Positions 9,365-22,374 are shown, counted from the first letter of the stretch. The stretch is 64,000 bases of DNA from Aselliscus stoliczkanus (GCA_033961575.1 CM066730.1:117455523-117519522), one strand, 5' to 3'. The notes: a model not told the origin generated them from the letters alone. Program-made: numbers and translations.

Positions 9365-12300
9365 AATGTTTTTCTATTTCTTTTTTATTTATTTATTATT
9401 ATTAGTTACAGATGTACAAAACAATGCAATAGTTTTTTTTTTCCACCCCTTACAAAGTGACTCCCCACTCCCCCTCTCCTGCCCCCCCACTCCCAATATC
9501 ATACATATCTATTACAATTCCATTGACTCCATCCCTACACTATATTCCACATCCCATGACTATATATGTGTTAAATTACAGTTAACATATAATATTGTTC
9601 TGCGGCAGCTTCAGATGTACAGTGCAATGGTAAGGTCACTACACCATCCATGAAGTGGTCTCCCTAAAAGGACATGCATCCGTCTGTTCCCCTAAAAACA
9701 AAATATTTACAACCTTATTGATTATATTCCCTAAACTGCCTCTTCTGTCTCTGCAGTAGTATTGTAGTTATCAGTTTATGTTGCCTCATCCCTTTCCCTT
9801 CTCCCAGCCCCATCCCATCTAGCCCTCATCAGTTTTTTCTTTGTGTCTCTAAGACTATTTCTATTTATATTGCTCATTTATTCAGTTCTTTAGATTCCAC
9901 ATATAAGTGAGATCGTATGGTATTTGTCTTTCTCTGATTGACTTATTTCACTTAACATGATGTTCTCTAGGTCCATCCATATCATTGCAAATGGTACGAT
10001 TTCTTTCTTCTTTATAGCTGCATAATATTCCATTGCGTAAATGTATCAGTTTCTTAATCCAGTCGTCTACCAATGGGCATTTCGATTGTTTCCAGGTCTT
10101 GGCTATTGTAAATAGCGCTGCAATGAACATAGGGGTGCATATATTTTTTCGAATTAATGTCTTGGGTTTTTCAGGATAAATGCCTAGGAGTGGAATTGCT
10201 GGGTCAAAAGGTAGTTGCGTTTACAGTTTTTTGAGATACCTCCATACTGACTTCCATAGTGGCTGCACCAATCTGCAATCCCACCAACAGTGCACCAGGG
10301 TTCCCTTTTCCCCACAGCCACGCCCGCACTTGTTGTTTGTTGATTTATTGATGATAGCCATTCTGACTGGAGTGAGGTGGTATCTCATGGTGGTTTTTAT
10401 TTGCATTTCCCTAATGACCAGTGAGGTTGAACATTTTTTCAAATACCTATTGGCCATCTGTATGTCCTCTTTAGAGAAATGTCTCTTCAGTTCCTCTGCC
10501 TATTTTTTAATTGGGCTTGTTTTTTTGGTGTTGAGTTGCATGAATGTTTTATAAATTTTGGATGTTAACCCCTTATCAGATATATCGTAGACAATTATAT
10601 TCTCCCATTCAGTAGGCTTCCTTTTTGTTTTATTGATGGTTTTCTTTGTTGTGAAAAATCTTTCAAGTTTGATGTAATCCCATATGTTCATTTTTCTTTT
10701 ACTTCCCTTGCCCTTGGGGATGTATCAGTAAAAATTTGCTCAGAGTAATGTCTGCAAATTTACTCCCTATATTTTATTTTAGGAGTTTTATGGTTTCAGG
10801 TCTTACATTTAAGTCTTTAATCCATTTTGAATTTGTTCTTGTATATGGCATAAGGAGGTGGTCCAGTTTCATTTTTTTTGCATGTGTCAGTCCAATTTTC
10901 CCAGCACCATTTATTAAATAGACTATCTTTACCCCAGTGTAAATTCTTGCTTCCATTGTCATAGATTAACTGTCCATATATACATGGATTTATTTCTGGG
11001 GTCTCTGTTCTGTTCCACTGGTCTATGTGCCTGTTTTTATGCCAGTACCATACTGTTTTGATTACTGTAGAGCCTTGTAGTATGTTTTGATGTCTGGTAG
11101 CATGCTACCCCTGACTTTTTTCTTATTTCTTAGAATTGCTGAGGCTATTCGGGGTCTTTTATGGTTCCATATAAATTTTAGGATTATATTTTCTATTTCT
11201 GTGAAAAAATGCCCTTGGTAGTTTGATGGGAATTGCATTGAATCTATATATTGCTTTAGGCAGTATGGACATTTTAACTACATTAATTCTTCCTATCCAT
11301 GAGCATGGTAGGTGTTCCCATTTATTTGTATCTTCTTTGGTTTCTTTCTTCAGTGTCTTATAATTTTCTAAGTACAGATCTTTTACTTCTTTGGTTAAAT
11401 TTATTCCTAGGTATAGGAACTATTTATAGTTCTTGAATGGGACAGTTTTCTTAATTTCTCCTTCTGTTAGTTTATTATTGGTATATGCAAATGCCACTGA
11501 TTTCTGAACATTGATTTTTTTTTTTTGAACATTGATTTTATATCCTGCTACTTTACTGAATTTGTCTATCAGTTCCAATAGTTTTTTGATGGAGTCTTTG
11601 GTATTCTTTATATACAGTATCATGTCATCTGCGTATAATGACAATTTTAGTTCTTCCTTGCCAATTTGGATGCCTTTTATTTCTTTTTCTTGTCTGATTG
11701 CTGTGGCTAGAACTTCCAGAACTATGTTGAATAAAAGAGGAGAAAGTGGACAGCCTTGTCTTGTTCCTGATCTTAAGGGAAATGGTTTTAGCTTTTCCCC
11801 ATTGAGTCTGATGTTAGCTGTAGGTTTATCGTATATGGGCTTTATTATGTTGAGATATGATCCCTGTATTCCCACTTTGCTAAGGGTTTTTAACATAAAT
11901 GGCTGTTGGATTTTGTCGAATGCTTTGTCTGCATCTATTGATATGACCATATGATTTTTATTCTTCATTTTGTTGATATGGTGTATCACATTATTTGATT
12001 TACGAATGTTGAACCAGCCTTGCATACTAGGGATGAAACCCACTTGATCATGATGTATGATCTTCTTAATATATTGCTGAATTCTGTTTGCTAATATTTT
12101 ATTGAGAATTTTTGCATCTATGTTCATCAGTGATATTGGCCTATGTTTCCTTTTTTGTGCTGTCTTTATCTGGTTTTGGAATCAGGGTGATAGTGGCTTC
12201 ATAAGAAGAATTTGGGAGACTTCCCTCCTTCTGGATTTTTTGGAATAGTTTGAGAAGAATAGGTGATAATTCTTTTTTGACTGTTTAATAAAATTCATTT

Positions 12301-13020
12301 GTGAAGCCATCTGGTCCAGGCTTTTGTTTGTTGGGAGCTTGTCGATTACTGATTCAATTTCCTTGGTAGTAATCAGACTATTTAGATTTTCCATTTCTTC
12401 TCGAGTTAGCTTTAGAAGGTTGTATGCTTCTAGAAAATTATCCATTTCTTCCAAATTGTCAAATTTCTTGGCATATAGTTGCTCATAGTAATTTCTTAGA
12501 ATTTTTTGTATTTCTGTGATGTCTGTAGTCATTTCCCCTCTTTCATTCCTGATTTTGCTAATTTGAGTCCTCTCTCTTTTTTTTTTTGATGAGCCTGGCT
12601 AGAGGTTTGTCGTTTTTGTTTATCTTCTCAAAAAACCAGCTCTTGGTTTCGTTGATCTTTTGTATTGCTTTTCTGTTCTCTATATCGTTTATTTCTGCTC
12701 TGGTTTTTATTATCTCCTTCCTTGTAGTCCCCTTTGGCTTCTTTTTCTGTTCTTTTTCCAGTTCCCTTAGATGTATGGATAACCTGTTGATTTGAGATTT
12801 TTCTTATTTCTTTAGGTAGGCCTGCAGTGCTATGAACTTCCCTCTTAGGACTGCTTTCGCTGCATCCCAGAGATTTTGGGTCGAGGTGTTTTCATTTTCA
12901 TTTGTCTCGAGGTATCTTTTGATTTCCTCCTTGATCTCAGTTTTGACCCACTCACTATTTAGTAGCATGTTATTTATTTTTCTTTTTCTTATGCTTTTAT
13001 TTGTTTCTTATATTAGCTTA
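9365..13020 (-). mobile_element. 5'-truncated L1 (LINE-1), antisense
   Basis: About 3.65 kb of L1 in reverse orientation. From left to right it holds the 3'UTR (about 9365-9890, with 'CTTCAGATGTACAGTGCAAT'-type blocks also seen at 32658-33131), the ORF2 C-terminal region, the reverse transcriptase and part of the linker before it. ORF1, the endonuclease domain and the 5'UTR are missing, so it is a typical 5'-truncated insertion. The ORF2 reading frame is broken into pieces (separate entry). It lies upstream of the PRKACB promoter. Confidence 0.95.
9890..13000 (-). pseudogene. L1 ORF2 remnant (reverse transcriptase and C-terminal domain)
   Basis: In an intact L1, ORF2 encodes the endonuclease/reverse transcriptase for target-primed insertion. 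Here the minus strand keeps a 235-codon RT block at 12127-11420 with the fingers/palm motifs '[13 protein letters not shown]' and '[20 protein letters not shown]' and the catalytic box '[10 protein letters not shown]'. A linker block lies at 12532-12182. A C-terminal block at 10457-10221 holds the Cys-rich segment '[18 protein letters not shown]'. Between them the frame is lost by stops and indels. A tandem microduplication at about 11508-11538 repeats 'INVQKK'. The first ~400 residues expected for ORF2 (endonuclease) are absent. Not functional. Confidence 0.93.
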
Positions 13021-13313
13021 CCGCTGCTGCTCTGATAAAGGAAAATTATATTTCAAGAGCATAGTTTCTAATTAGTTAGCTTTCGCATTTTGTTGTAATT
13101 ATATACAAGTTGCATTTTCATTATTAGAAAAGAGTTCTCTATAAGAATTAATTATGTAGCATCTAAAAGACTGTTTCAAGTATTGTGTTTTTACATTCTA
13201 GAAGAAGCAGAAATTTCATTAACTGTCTAGTTATGCCTGAGAGATTGGAGCTAGTGTGAAGCAATTGCTATCTTTTGCCACTAGTGACTTTGACAAGTAC
13301 ACGGGTAGAACTG

Positions 13314-13392
13314 TTGGGTTGTCGGAAAAGTCATGACTTATTTTTTCAGTTTTTCATTGCAAAAATGTGTCATGACTTTTCCGACAACACAA
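13314..13392. mobile_element. Mariner MITE (79 bp), copy 1
   Basis: Near-perfect terminal inverted repeats: TTGGGTTGTCGGAAAAGTCA at the left and the reverse complement at the right (TGACTTTTCCGACAACACAA), joined by about 30 bp. The right flank is TA; the left flank is TG, a likely mutated TA. The ends match the full-length mariners at 28010-29296 and 45131-46402, so it is an internally deleted derivative. Confidence 0.92.
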
Positions 13393-13559
13393 TACATCTT
13401 TTTTCCCTAGGAAAGCAGATGCAGTAAGAAGAGTCATACAGAGAAAAGGCTTTGAGTCCCTTTCCATGTAATATTTTACCCAATAACATGCAGCACCATT
13501 TAGCAGGGGAAAACGGTACCAGTGGTAGTTGCTTCGGAAATAATCATCCTTATATTTTC

Positions 13560-13765
13560 TAGTATATTATAAAAGTATTTTCACATGCCATTTTTTTATC
13601 TGACCCCCACAACAATCTACATAAACAAGATGCATTATATTAGCCCATTTTAGAAATGAGTAAAACAAAAAGTTCAGAGAAGTGAAATAACAAAGCCAAG
13701 GTCACTCAAATGGTAAGTGGCAGAACACTAAATTATGTGCCATCACTGTGTGAGGCAAGTGTAAT
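13560..13765 (-). repeat. MIR SINE, antisense
   Basis: Reverse-complement MIR blocks: 'CCCATTTTAGAAATGAGTAA', 'AGTTCAGAGAAGTGAAATAA', 'CCAAGGTCACTCAAATGGTA' in order. Confidence 0.8.
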
Positions 13766-14929
13766 CTCAATTCTCATTAAGAGTAGGTTTTATTATCCTT
13801 ACTTGCAGATGACAAAAACTAAGGTTTAAGAACAGAGCCTTGGCCTTCTTCCTAGAGTCAACTCTTCACTCAGGAGCTAGAAAGTGGGGGAAAAGTTAGT
13901 AAATTGTTACTATTTGTTTGTAGTTTTTACTTATATTATCAACTTGATTTCCAAGTCCTTCTAAAGTAAAGCACCCTCAAAAACCCTCTGTATGTCAGAA
14001 ATACTTGTTTTTCCTATACAACCACCAGGACAGATAAGCTGGAATTGAAAATTGTTGGTAAATATGACCAGGTTATTTTGTTTTTATGTTGTAATTCACA
14101 TTAAATAAGTGCCAGTGAGAATTTATGTAACCATCGTAAGATTATGATTATTTTGAATGACAACTAGTAAGCTACATACTCTAATATTTCATTATTTTGC
14201 AGTATTGTATGCCCTAAACCAAATGATACCATATTAAATATTAGGCAAAAGGCAGACTAATACTCCTGAAATGAGGAAGTAATTTTATAGTTTATAAATT
14301 ATAAATATGTTATGATAATTGTTCAAATCATTCTAGAACAGTACAAAGTTTTCCTGTTAGGCATAATTCTGATCTGTTTGTTCAATAACAAATATCATAA
14401 GTTTGATATTCATCTTTTTGGGTATTCCTTTACAAATGAGGAGACTAAAATAGTTGTCTGTGGTTAAGTTATCTGCTCAAAGTCAATGAAAATGAGCTAG
14501 TACCAGATTAGAATTGTAGCATATCTCTTGCGTAGGGACTGGAATACAAACTGAAAACATTAAGAAAAAAAAGCAAAATATGGAAGGAGAACAAAACCAG
14601 CAACTTTTATTCCTTTCTTAATATGTAATACACTTTCTGAGAAAAGGTATATGTCTCTTTTGGATATTCTGATTTTATTTGCATGTTTTATCAAAACTAT
14701 GGCTAAATTTCTGCTGTTTCAGTTTTGTGCTATGCATTTTTTTTACAGTAATTATAGATAAAAAATAACACCCGAATTTACAAAGCATTTGCTTGTTTAT
14801 GAAATCACCAAACAGATGGGACAAGAGTTTTTATGAAAACTCTGCTTTTATAATTGAATTTCATCTCTAACCAAGGCATCTGGCCCACTAAATTAAAATT
14901 ATATTCATATTAATGATAGTGACAAACCA
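13766..14929. other. No gene; possible old MIR/L2 pieces
   Basis: 13770-13860 and 14395-14510 carry weak MIR-like phrases ('CAAATGAGGAGACTAAAATA', 'AAGTTATCTGCTCAAAGTCA'). Otherwise AT-rich sequence without recognised features. Confidence 0.4.
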
Positions 14930-15145
14930 GAGTGTTGTGTAGTGAAGTAGAAAGGGTTTGTTTGAGCTTTGTAGCCAGAAAAATCTGAGTTGATGTTATG
15001 GTATGGTTACTATCTGTGACCGTCACATAAATTACTTAATTTCCTTTGGCTCTAGCTTTCCAAGATGTGAAGTTACATGAATTAAATTAAACCACCTATA
15101 AAAGGACCTAAGATAACTTTTGTAATGGGCACTCAATAAATGCAA
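14930..15145 (+). repeat. MIR SINE, sense
   Basis: Sense-strand MIR pattern: 'GAGCTTTGTAGCCAGAAAAA', 'CATAAATTACTTAATTTCCT', then a TTGTAATGGGCACTCAATAA tail. Confidence 0.8.
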
Positions 15146-17439
15146 CCCTGTGCCCCAACCCCCAATAATATTCAGTGTTCTCTTGCATTTATGTTTCAAC
15201 AACAATCATTCAACAAATATGATTACAATAAATTTAATGATTTCATACTATATACAAACCATGATGGGGGTACAAAGATTAATAAAATCTATTCCCTACC
15301 CTCAAGAAGTTTTTGTGTAAGGCAAGGTGGATGTGTAAGTAAGTATGTAAAATAAAACTAACTTTGTACTATTGTATAAATATAAACAAATCATTGAGGA
15401 AACATAAAGGGAAGTGCTGCTAAATCATCAACCACATGGAGAATTTAGCAGAGTATGCTGTTAAATGGGTGGGGAAGATCCTTGGGAACTAAGAATAGCA
15501 TGACTTGCATGACAGAGGCTTGCATGACCATTTTCCAAAGATCATACCAGTTCAGATGTTATGGAAAGATGGTATGAGGGTTGCAACCTTCCCATTGGAA
15601 TATTAGTTATGTTGTTATCACTATATCTATTATATCCAGAATGATATCTAGAAAAAAAGTAGGTGCTCAGTAAATACTTGTTGAATGAGTAAATAAGTAA
15701 ATGAATGGTAGTTTCAGAAGATCATATTAATGTAAAGGAAACCTTACATGCCATTTAAAAGATACAGACTTTGCTGTGCAATAAAGGACCTTTGAAGATA
15801 CTTAAAAAAAGGAGTAATATAATCCCACATTTTATTTAAGCTAACTTTGATGGCAGTGTGATTAATGTAATGGATGCGCACTAGATTGGCAGCAAGCAGA
15901 CCTGTGAGGTAGCTGTGGTGATAGAAGAATAACTTGAAGTTATTTAGTAGTATAGCAGAAGTGGAGGAGAAAAGAAAGGATGCATTTGAATATAAGATCA
16001 ACAGGACTTAGTAACTATTAGGGTTCTTCAGCATAATACAAATGTTAGATGCCCAATTAAAACTAGCTTAAGAAAAAACAAGCAGAATTTATTGGGTCAA
16101 AGAACTGGAAAATCTCGATTGGACATGACTTTAGGCTTAGATAGATTCAAGTGTTCAAGGCAGTGTACCTCCACCTCTCCACCATAAGTCTATTTGTACA
16201 TTGACTGTTCTGGCAGACAGCCTCTCTCCACATGACAGATTTGTGAGTATATACTCCCATTTAGAGACTGAAAGAACAGTGCCCTCTCTTTCCCAATATC
16301 CCAATATCCATTTCACAAATATACGTGTTGGTTCTGTATGGGTCACAAAACCATTCCTATGAGACAGGAAGCTAGGTACTATGACTGACATGGAATAAGA
16401 GAAGTGCAGTTTTCTAGAATAACTTTTCATACAGGGTAGACAAAAAAATAATAGATGCTCAATACAGTGAAAATAATCAATTTTCCATCTTGGGTGAATG
16501 GATAACAAAGGTCAGGAATGAAGAAGAGGAAACTAGTTTTTTAATAAGAGATTTGTGGCTTGGGCCATACAGAGTTTGAATTAGTAGTGTGACTTCTATA
16601 CGGGGATGATAAATAGCAGACAAATGTAGAGTCAGATCAATACAGGAGTTGTGAATACAGTATAAAGATGAGAGTCAAAGTCACAGCTCTAAATGAAATC
16701 TCACAAAGAAAAATGCAAAGAATAAAGGCAACTAACAATGGACATTTACAGAACAGGAGAAAGGAGTCCTTAGAGGAGCCTGGAGTGGTTAGACAAGTTG
16801 AAAGAGAACCAGGAAATACAGTCACAGAGATCAGGAAAGAAACAGGAATATCAATTTGTGTGCTAGAAATTAACTCCAGCTAACATAAACAAAACAAATT
16901 TACTGGCAGAATATATAGATGCTTGTGGAAAGGAAAAAGCTGAAAGACCAGGCTTGGCACACTCAGGCATCAGGAAGCTCCAAAGAGTGAAAATAGTGGT
17001 TGCTGCATGACATTTCCCTTGAAATAGCCAATAGAACAACAACAACATTCATACAATTTTCAGTCTTTTGTCTTATCCCACAACTCAGCTTTTAAAGAGA
17101 ATTCAATTGGCCTACCTTGGGTTAAGTTTCTACTTTTTACCCAGAACAAGGCAACTGATTAGCAGTCCCATGAGATTCATTAATCAACAGGCAGAAATTT
17201 CCCAGTATCAAAAAAAGATGAGAAAAGAAGTCACACACTCAATAAAACAACAATATTCACTACAGAGGATTTATTTAACAATGTTAATAAAGACAAGTGT
17301 TTCTCATCAGTGGAGCTGTAAAACATGGTGGACTTTATCATAAAATCATAGATGATGTTGTTGTTATATGTGCCAGAAATATCCTGCTACCTAATGTAAT
17401 GGAATAATGAGTTTGGCAAGATTATATAATACCTGGTTA
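15146..17439. other. Mixed unannotated sequence with diverged repeats
   Basis: No gene recognised. 15640-15700 ends in 'GTAGGTGCTCAGTAAATACT', typical of MIR/L2 tails. 16040-16420 (ACTAGCTTAAG..., TTTATTGGGTCAAAGAACTG...) resembles an old interspersed repeat I cannot name. 16510-16830 (AATACAGTCACAGAGATCAG...) may be another. Open frames at 16155-16508 and 17068-17343 have no recognisable protein content. Confidence 0.4.
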
Positions 17440-17886
17440 TTATTTTAAAATAAATTGTATTTTTATATTTTAAAAACAATTAGAAATTGAAATTTTTAAA
17501 ATACAGTTTATAGTAGCATAAAATATATGATATGAAGTACTTAAGAATAAATCTGACAAAAGATGTGCAAGACCTATAAACTGAAACCTGTAAAACATCT
17601 CTGTAAGAAGTTAAAGAACTAAATAAATGGAGAGATACACTGTGTTCATGGATTAGAACATTAAGTTTTGTTAAGATGTCAGTTCTCCCTAAAATTCACC
17701 TATAGATTCAATGCAATCCCAAGCGAAATAATAGCAGTTGTTGTTTTTGATAAAATTGACAAGCTGATCTTAAAATCCCTATGGAAATGCAAAGGACTTG
17801 GAATAGCTAAAACAACTTTGAAAAAGAAAAACCAAGTTGGGAGACTTTATAGTACCCGACTGAAAGATTTATTATAAAACTACAGT

Positions 17887-18410
17887 ATATTAGGATTCTC
17901 CAGAGAAACAGAACTAATAGGATATAGCTGTATAGATATAGGTAATATAGATATATATGAGGAGATTTATTATAGGAATTGTCTCGCACAGTTCTGGAGG
18001 CTGAGAAGTCCTACAATAGCTATCTGCAAGCTGGAGAAACCAGGGAAGCTGATGGTATCATTCAGCCTGAGTCGGAAGGCCTGAGAACCAAGGGAGCCAA
18101 ATGTAAGTCCCAGAGCTCCAACGTCCAAAACCAGGAGCTTTGTCATCTGAGGGAAGGAGAAATATGGATGTCCCAACTCAAGTAAAGAGAATTCACCCTT
18201 CCCCTACCTTTTTGTTCTATTGGAGCCCTTTACAGATTGGATGGTGCCCACTCACATTGGTGAGGGTGAGCAGATATTCTTTCGTCAATCCACTCATTCA
18301 AATGCTAATCTCTGGAAACACCCTCACAGGCACAACTAGAAATAATGTTTTGCCAGCTATCTGGGCATCTCTTGGCCCAATAAAGTTGAAACATAAAATC
18401 AACTAGCATA
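17887..18410 (-). mobile_element. ERVL-type (MLT2-like) solo LTR, antisense
   Basis: Reverse-complement MLT2-like LTR: 'GATTCTCCAGAGAAACAGAA' at the left (the LTR 3' end), 'GAGATTTATTATAGGAATTG' (AATAAA region reversed), and 'ACATAAAATCAACTAGCATA' at the right (LTR 5' end). The flanking L1 ORF2 sequence resumes as ACAGTAT|...|TAGTAATC, consistent with a 5-bp target duplication (CAGTA/TAGTA). The same LTR type flanks the ERVL relic at 35681-36745. Confidence 0.8.
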
Positions 18411-18617
18411 AATAGTAATCAACAGAATGTGCTGTTGCTACAAAGACAGACAGATCAGAGGAACAGAACAGAGAATCCAGAAAGAGAACTATGCATATAC
18501 TTTCAATTGATTCTTGAAGGTGCGAAAAGGTTAAATTACATATTCAGTGAAGAAAGGTAGTCATTAAACAAATGGTTCTGCACTAATCAGATATCTGTAT
18601 TAAAAAAAAAAACTTTG

Positions 18618-18725
18618 GGCCAGCCGAGTGGCGTGGTGGTTAAGCGCTGGCTTGGGAAGCCAGTGGCCCCGGTTTGGGTCCCACATGTGAGGGCCAGTGA
18701 CTCTGCCCTCAAAAAAAAAAAAAAG
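18618..18725 (+). mobile_element. tRNA-derived bat SINE, short type, sense
   Basis: Starts GGCCAGCCGAGTGGCGTGG with a tRNA-like A box and a B-box-like GGTTTGGGTCCC, ends with 'GGGCCAGTGACTCTGCCCTC' and an A tail. Flanked by the direct repeat AACTTTG (18611-18617 and 18726-18732), which splits an L1. It is a retroposed SINE, not a tRNA gene. Confidence 0.9.
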
Positions 18726-18790
18726 AACTTTGATCCATATGTCACGCTCTGTGGAAAAATTAACTCAAAATGTGTCATATACATAAATGT

Positions 18791-19442
18791 AAATAAAACA
18801 GGACATTTTCTAGTTAATTTTGTTATTAATTTCTAGTATTGTTGCATTGCTGTCACAGTTCATCCTCTGTATTATTTCTCTCTGAATTTGTTTAGATGGA
18901 CTTTATGGCCAGTTATATTGTCAAATTTTCTACATGTTACAAGTCTGCATTAAAAGAACCCTTCCACTAATAAATAAGAAGTCAGTTCCATGGCATTGTC
19001 TCCAGAGCTATTAAGCTCCCTCATTCATGGATTTCTCTTCGCCTAGTTAATGAAGTATCCTCTGAACTCACCTAAGAAACTGGTGGGCTCTCCAGTCTCA
19101 CGTTAAATATCCATTCAAAATTCTCACACCTGGAGCCTTCTGAGCTTTCCTTTAATGCTGTTCCAAAGCATTTTTAGTACCCCTGTCTTATTTATGTGGG
19201 CATCATCATGTCCAAGCTCAAAGTGCCATCTCAAACCATATTAGGACTGACTGGCTTTAGGAATCTTGCCAGAAGATTGACTCACAAAACATACAAGGAT
19301 ATTCCCCATGTAAATAAAATTTCCCCTACTCAGCCTTACACTTCCCCACCTCCACTGTCACCAATCTGCTCCCACAGGTGCTCCCCTGGTTCCTGCAAGT
19401 ACCTTTTAGCCAGGATCTGAAATTCCATTTGTGTATAAGGCG
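18791..19442. other. No gene; possible diverged repeat
   Basis: 19000-19430 is pyrimidine-rich (CAGCCTTACACTTCCCCACC...) and may be an old repeat, but I cannot assign it. The 74-codon frame at 19196-19420 is not recognisable. Confidence 0.4.
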
Positions 19443-20044
19443 CAGTCAATATCTTGTTATGTGAGATAGTTATGCTCTATAAAGTCACTGACCCATTACT
19501 TCTAGGGTAGATACAAGGTTAGATTCCTGCTAGCCTTGGTTCACAACATTTTCCTTAACTGATCAATACACAACCTTATTTATGCATGATGCTGTTTAAA
19601 GGCAGTTATTTAATATATATGGTTGATTCATTAACATTATGTAACTCATAACAATGCAGCTAATCACACACACACATACATTGTCTCCATAAGGCACATC
19701 ACAGCTTGCTTGCACTTAGGAACCCTAGACAGCATTTCAGAGTTCCTTTGGATGTCCTTTGGAATAGCAAAACCACCAATAAAAATAACAATGTGAACAA
19801 CATGGTGCTAGATAGGAAAAAGAACACTTGTTTGAAGTATGAGAGCTGAAGCAAGAAGGCAGAGTGTGGCCTTGCTCAGCCTCAGCTGGGTATCTGCAAC
19901 AAGCCGCCCCAATTGTATGCAGCTATGCATGTGATTACAAATAACCATGAAAGTGCTATGGGTATTGATTTGCGGGTCATGAATAAATTTTAACAAGTAA
20001 GCAAGTTCACAAATATGGAGTCCGTGAATAATCAGGACCGACTG
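19443..20044 (+). mobile_element. Tigger-like (pogo) non-autonomous DNA transposon
   Basis: About 600 bp bounded by CAGTC-type inverted ends: left CAGTCAATATCTTGTTATGT, right TGAATAATCAGGACCGACTG (reverse complement begins CAGTCGGTCCTGATTATTCA), with TA following the right end. Internal 'CTCTATAAAGTCACTGACCC' and 'AAGGCACATCACAGCTTGCT' blocks fit an old mammalian Tigger-derived repeat. No transposase frame remains. Confidence 0.65.
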
Positions 20045-20708
20045 TATTTCCTCCTCAAGCAGGGACTACACCTCCCTGTTCAAGGCTATGAGGAGTGGGA
20101 AGGCTAAATCTTGAAGACGACAAGCATTACCTTTGAGGGACATGTCTCAGGTGAGGTTCTTGCAAGATTTTCAGTTAACGGAAGACTTCTCTCTTCTGAC
20201 AAGATACAGGGGTCTGCTCTGTTCAGAGTATTCTGGTGATATTAGTCTCAGACTTGCCTGTGGGTCTTCAGATTCCATCCTGTTTGTTAAAGCCATCTTA
20301 GACATTGAAGACCTGGAAAGGCTGGACGTTCCATCTTTATCGTAACACTCACATTCTTACAAACAGATCTTGAGTCTAATTTTCCTATAGCCTGCAGGAG
20401 ATCAGGATCACCTTAAACATTACTAGTAAGTCGCAAAAATATGGTTTATTAGATGAATAACTGAAGCTTGCTTTTTCTTCTTCAAGGCTTCTAAAAGAGT
20501 TCACGCAAGTCAGTAGCAGCTCCACAATCCTTATAATTGCTATTGTTCCCATGCCTTTCAAATCCCATCGCTATCTTAGAACCCAATGTTTCTCTTTCAT
20601 CTTCACCCATCCCAATTCCAATTTTCCACAGATAAGACAATAGCCAGCAAAAATATGAAATGAAAAACAATAAGAAATCAAAAGCTTTCGTGATGAGATG
20701 TTAAAATA
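20045..20708. other. No recognised feature
   Basis: Unique-looking sequence. The 70-codon frame at 20133-20345 (begins MRDMSQVRFLQ) has no recognised similarity and no splice context. Confidence 0.45.
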
Positions 20709-20788
20709 TTGGGTAGTTGGAAAAGTCATGACACATTTTGCAACGAAAAACACAGAAAAAATACATCATGACTTGTCCAACAACCCAA
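20709..20788. mobile_element. Mariner MITE (80 bp), copy 2
   Basis: Inverted ends TTGGGTAGTTGGAAAAGTCA and TGACTTGTCCAACAACCCAA, flanked by TA on both sides (20707-20708 and 20789-20790). The interior joins a short left-end piece (GACACATTTTGCAA) to right-end sequence (AAAAACACAGAAAAAATAC) that matches the full-length element's right end. This shows how the MITE arose by internal deletion. Confidence 0.93.
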
Positions 20789-21889
20789 TATATTTTCAAA
20801 GATAAGGTGGAGTGTTGTCAGTATCATGATAGTGTAAGACATCCCTCATTTTTATTCCCCCGTGACAACAAATGCTTTGGTGCCCACCCACTAATAAAAA
20901 TGTCTTTGTGGGGACTGTGAGATCCAGCACCATTCTCCAAGTGACCCTTGGAGTCTTCCCCACTCATGTGATAGGCAGACAGACCTCAGTCCTGGCTTTG
21001 GATGCTGAAGTGGCCCATGAACCAGCTCCAGCTACTCTTGACCTCAGTCCAGGAACCTGATTTAGACAATCAACTCATGGACAAGAGAGGCTTTGCTGAA
21101 GCCTAGATTTCCAGAAGAGAAGACCCAGCACTCCATTAGAGCAAAAAAAAAATACAAGTTTGACCACATTGGAGTGGGTAAGAGGAACAGTTAGACTTTA
21201 CATTCTCCCCCAAAGCAGCACAGGTTAGGGCCAAGAGAGATCTTCCTCCACCCATGATTTCTGCCATGGGGGTAAGGGAGGGCACCCAGCTTCCCCAGCT
21301 ATATGGGTGGTTCTAAAGAGGCTCATTTCTTTCTTGTTCCATCCAGGGTACTAACTGGAAAACTCCATGGCTGAGGAGTGGGATGAGGGGGAAAGCAGCA
21401 AATAGAACTCTTGGAGGGCATTAAACAAACAAGAATCCTACTAGCTGCTTAGTGGGTTCCATCAAGAAGCCCACCTGTGAACCACTGGGAAAGCCCCACC
21501 TGTGGATCTCCCCAGCTGGCCCATGGACAACTGATGCCTTGTGTGCCTTACAAACACACCCAGTCTGGCCTGTACCTTGCATGTGCTGCCAAAGGCGGCA
21601 CACCTGAATTGAGATTCATTCAAGTGACAGCAAGCTTTAGACGATGACTGGTGAACATGCATAGACACCAGGTCCACCTATGCAGGACAGTGAGAGACCA
21701 CAAACTTGAGCTGTAGCACCACCTTTGGGAAAACAAAAGGAAGGTTATCAGCACTCAGCCGGGTGCATTGTGGCATCTAAGGAGGGCATACAAGCTTAAG
21801 GATTCTGCCACAAGAGGGAGCAAGAAGCATGGAGCAAGTGTATCTGTAGAAGGTCTGATGGTAAGTTGTTTTTCCCTGAAGGCAGTTAG
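20789..21889. other. No gene recognised
   Basis: Moderately GC-rich stretch (about 20870-21560) without recognised coding or repeat identity. Frames at 20872-21060 and 21462-21677 show no known protein. The right part (from about 21700) approaches an L1 5' region. Confidence 0.4.
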
Positions 21890-22374
21890 TCAAGATTAGA
21901 CGAGGTGCTGCCACTTCAAATGCAAAACTCCAATGGACATGAAATATCAAGGAAACATGACACCATCAAAGGATCACAATAATCTTCCAGTAACCAAACC
22001 CAAATCCAAAGATGTGGAGATTTACAATTTACCTAATAAAGAAATCAAAATAGATCTCCAAAGAAAGCTCAATGAACCACAAGAAAATACAGAAAGACAA
22101 TTCAACAGAATCAGGAAAACAATGCATGAACAAAAGGAGAAGTTTAATAAAGAGGTAGAAATCATACAAACAAAAAGAAAAAAACAAAGAAAAAAACATT
22201 CTGGAGCTGAAGAATTCAATGAATGAATGGGAAAAAAATGCAGAGAGCACTAACAACAGACTTGATCAAGGAAATAACTGGTGAAATTGAAGACAGAAAC
22301 TTAGAATTATCCAGTGAGGAGAGCAAAGGAAAAAAGAATGAAAAAGAGTGAAGAAAGCCTAACATGATCTATAG

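Larger units (their letters stand above)
17440..18790 (+). mobile_element. L1 ORF2 fragment, sense, interrupted by an LTR and a SINE
   Basis: L1 ORF2 3'-half sequence in three collinear pieces: about 17440-17886 (including 'AATGCAATCCCAAGCGAAAT' and 'AAATCCCTATGGAAATGCAA'), 18411-18616 ('TCAGAGGAACAGAACAGAGA') and 18726-18790 ('AAAATTAACTCAAAATGTGT'). The phrases follow L1 order once the LTR (17887-18410) and SINE (18618-18725) are removed. So L1 came first and the other two inserted later. The frame is broken throughout. Confidence 0.85.
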
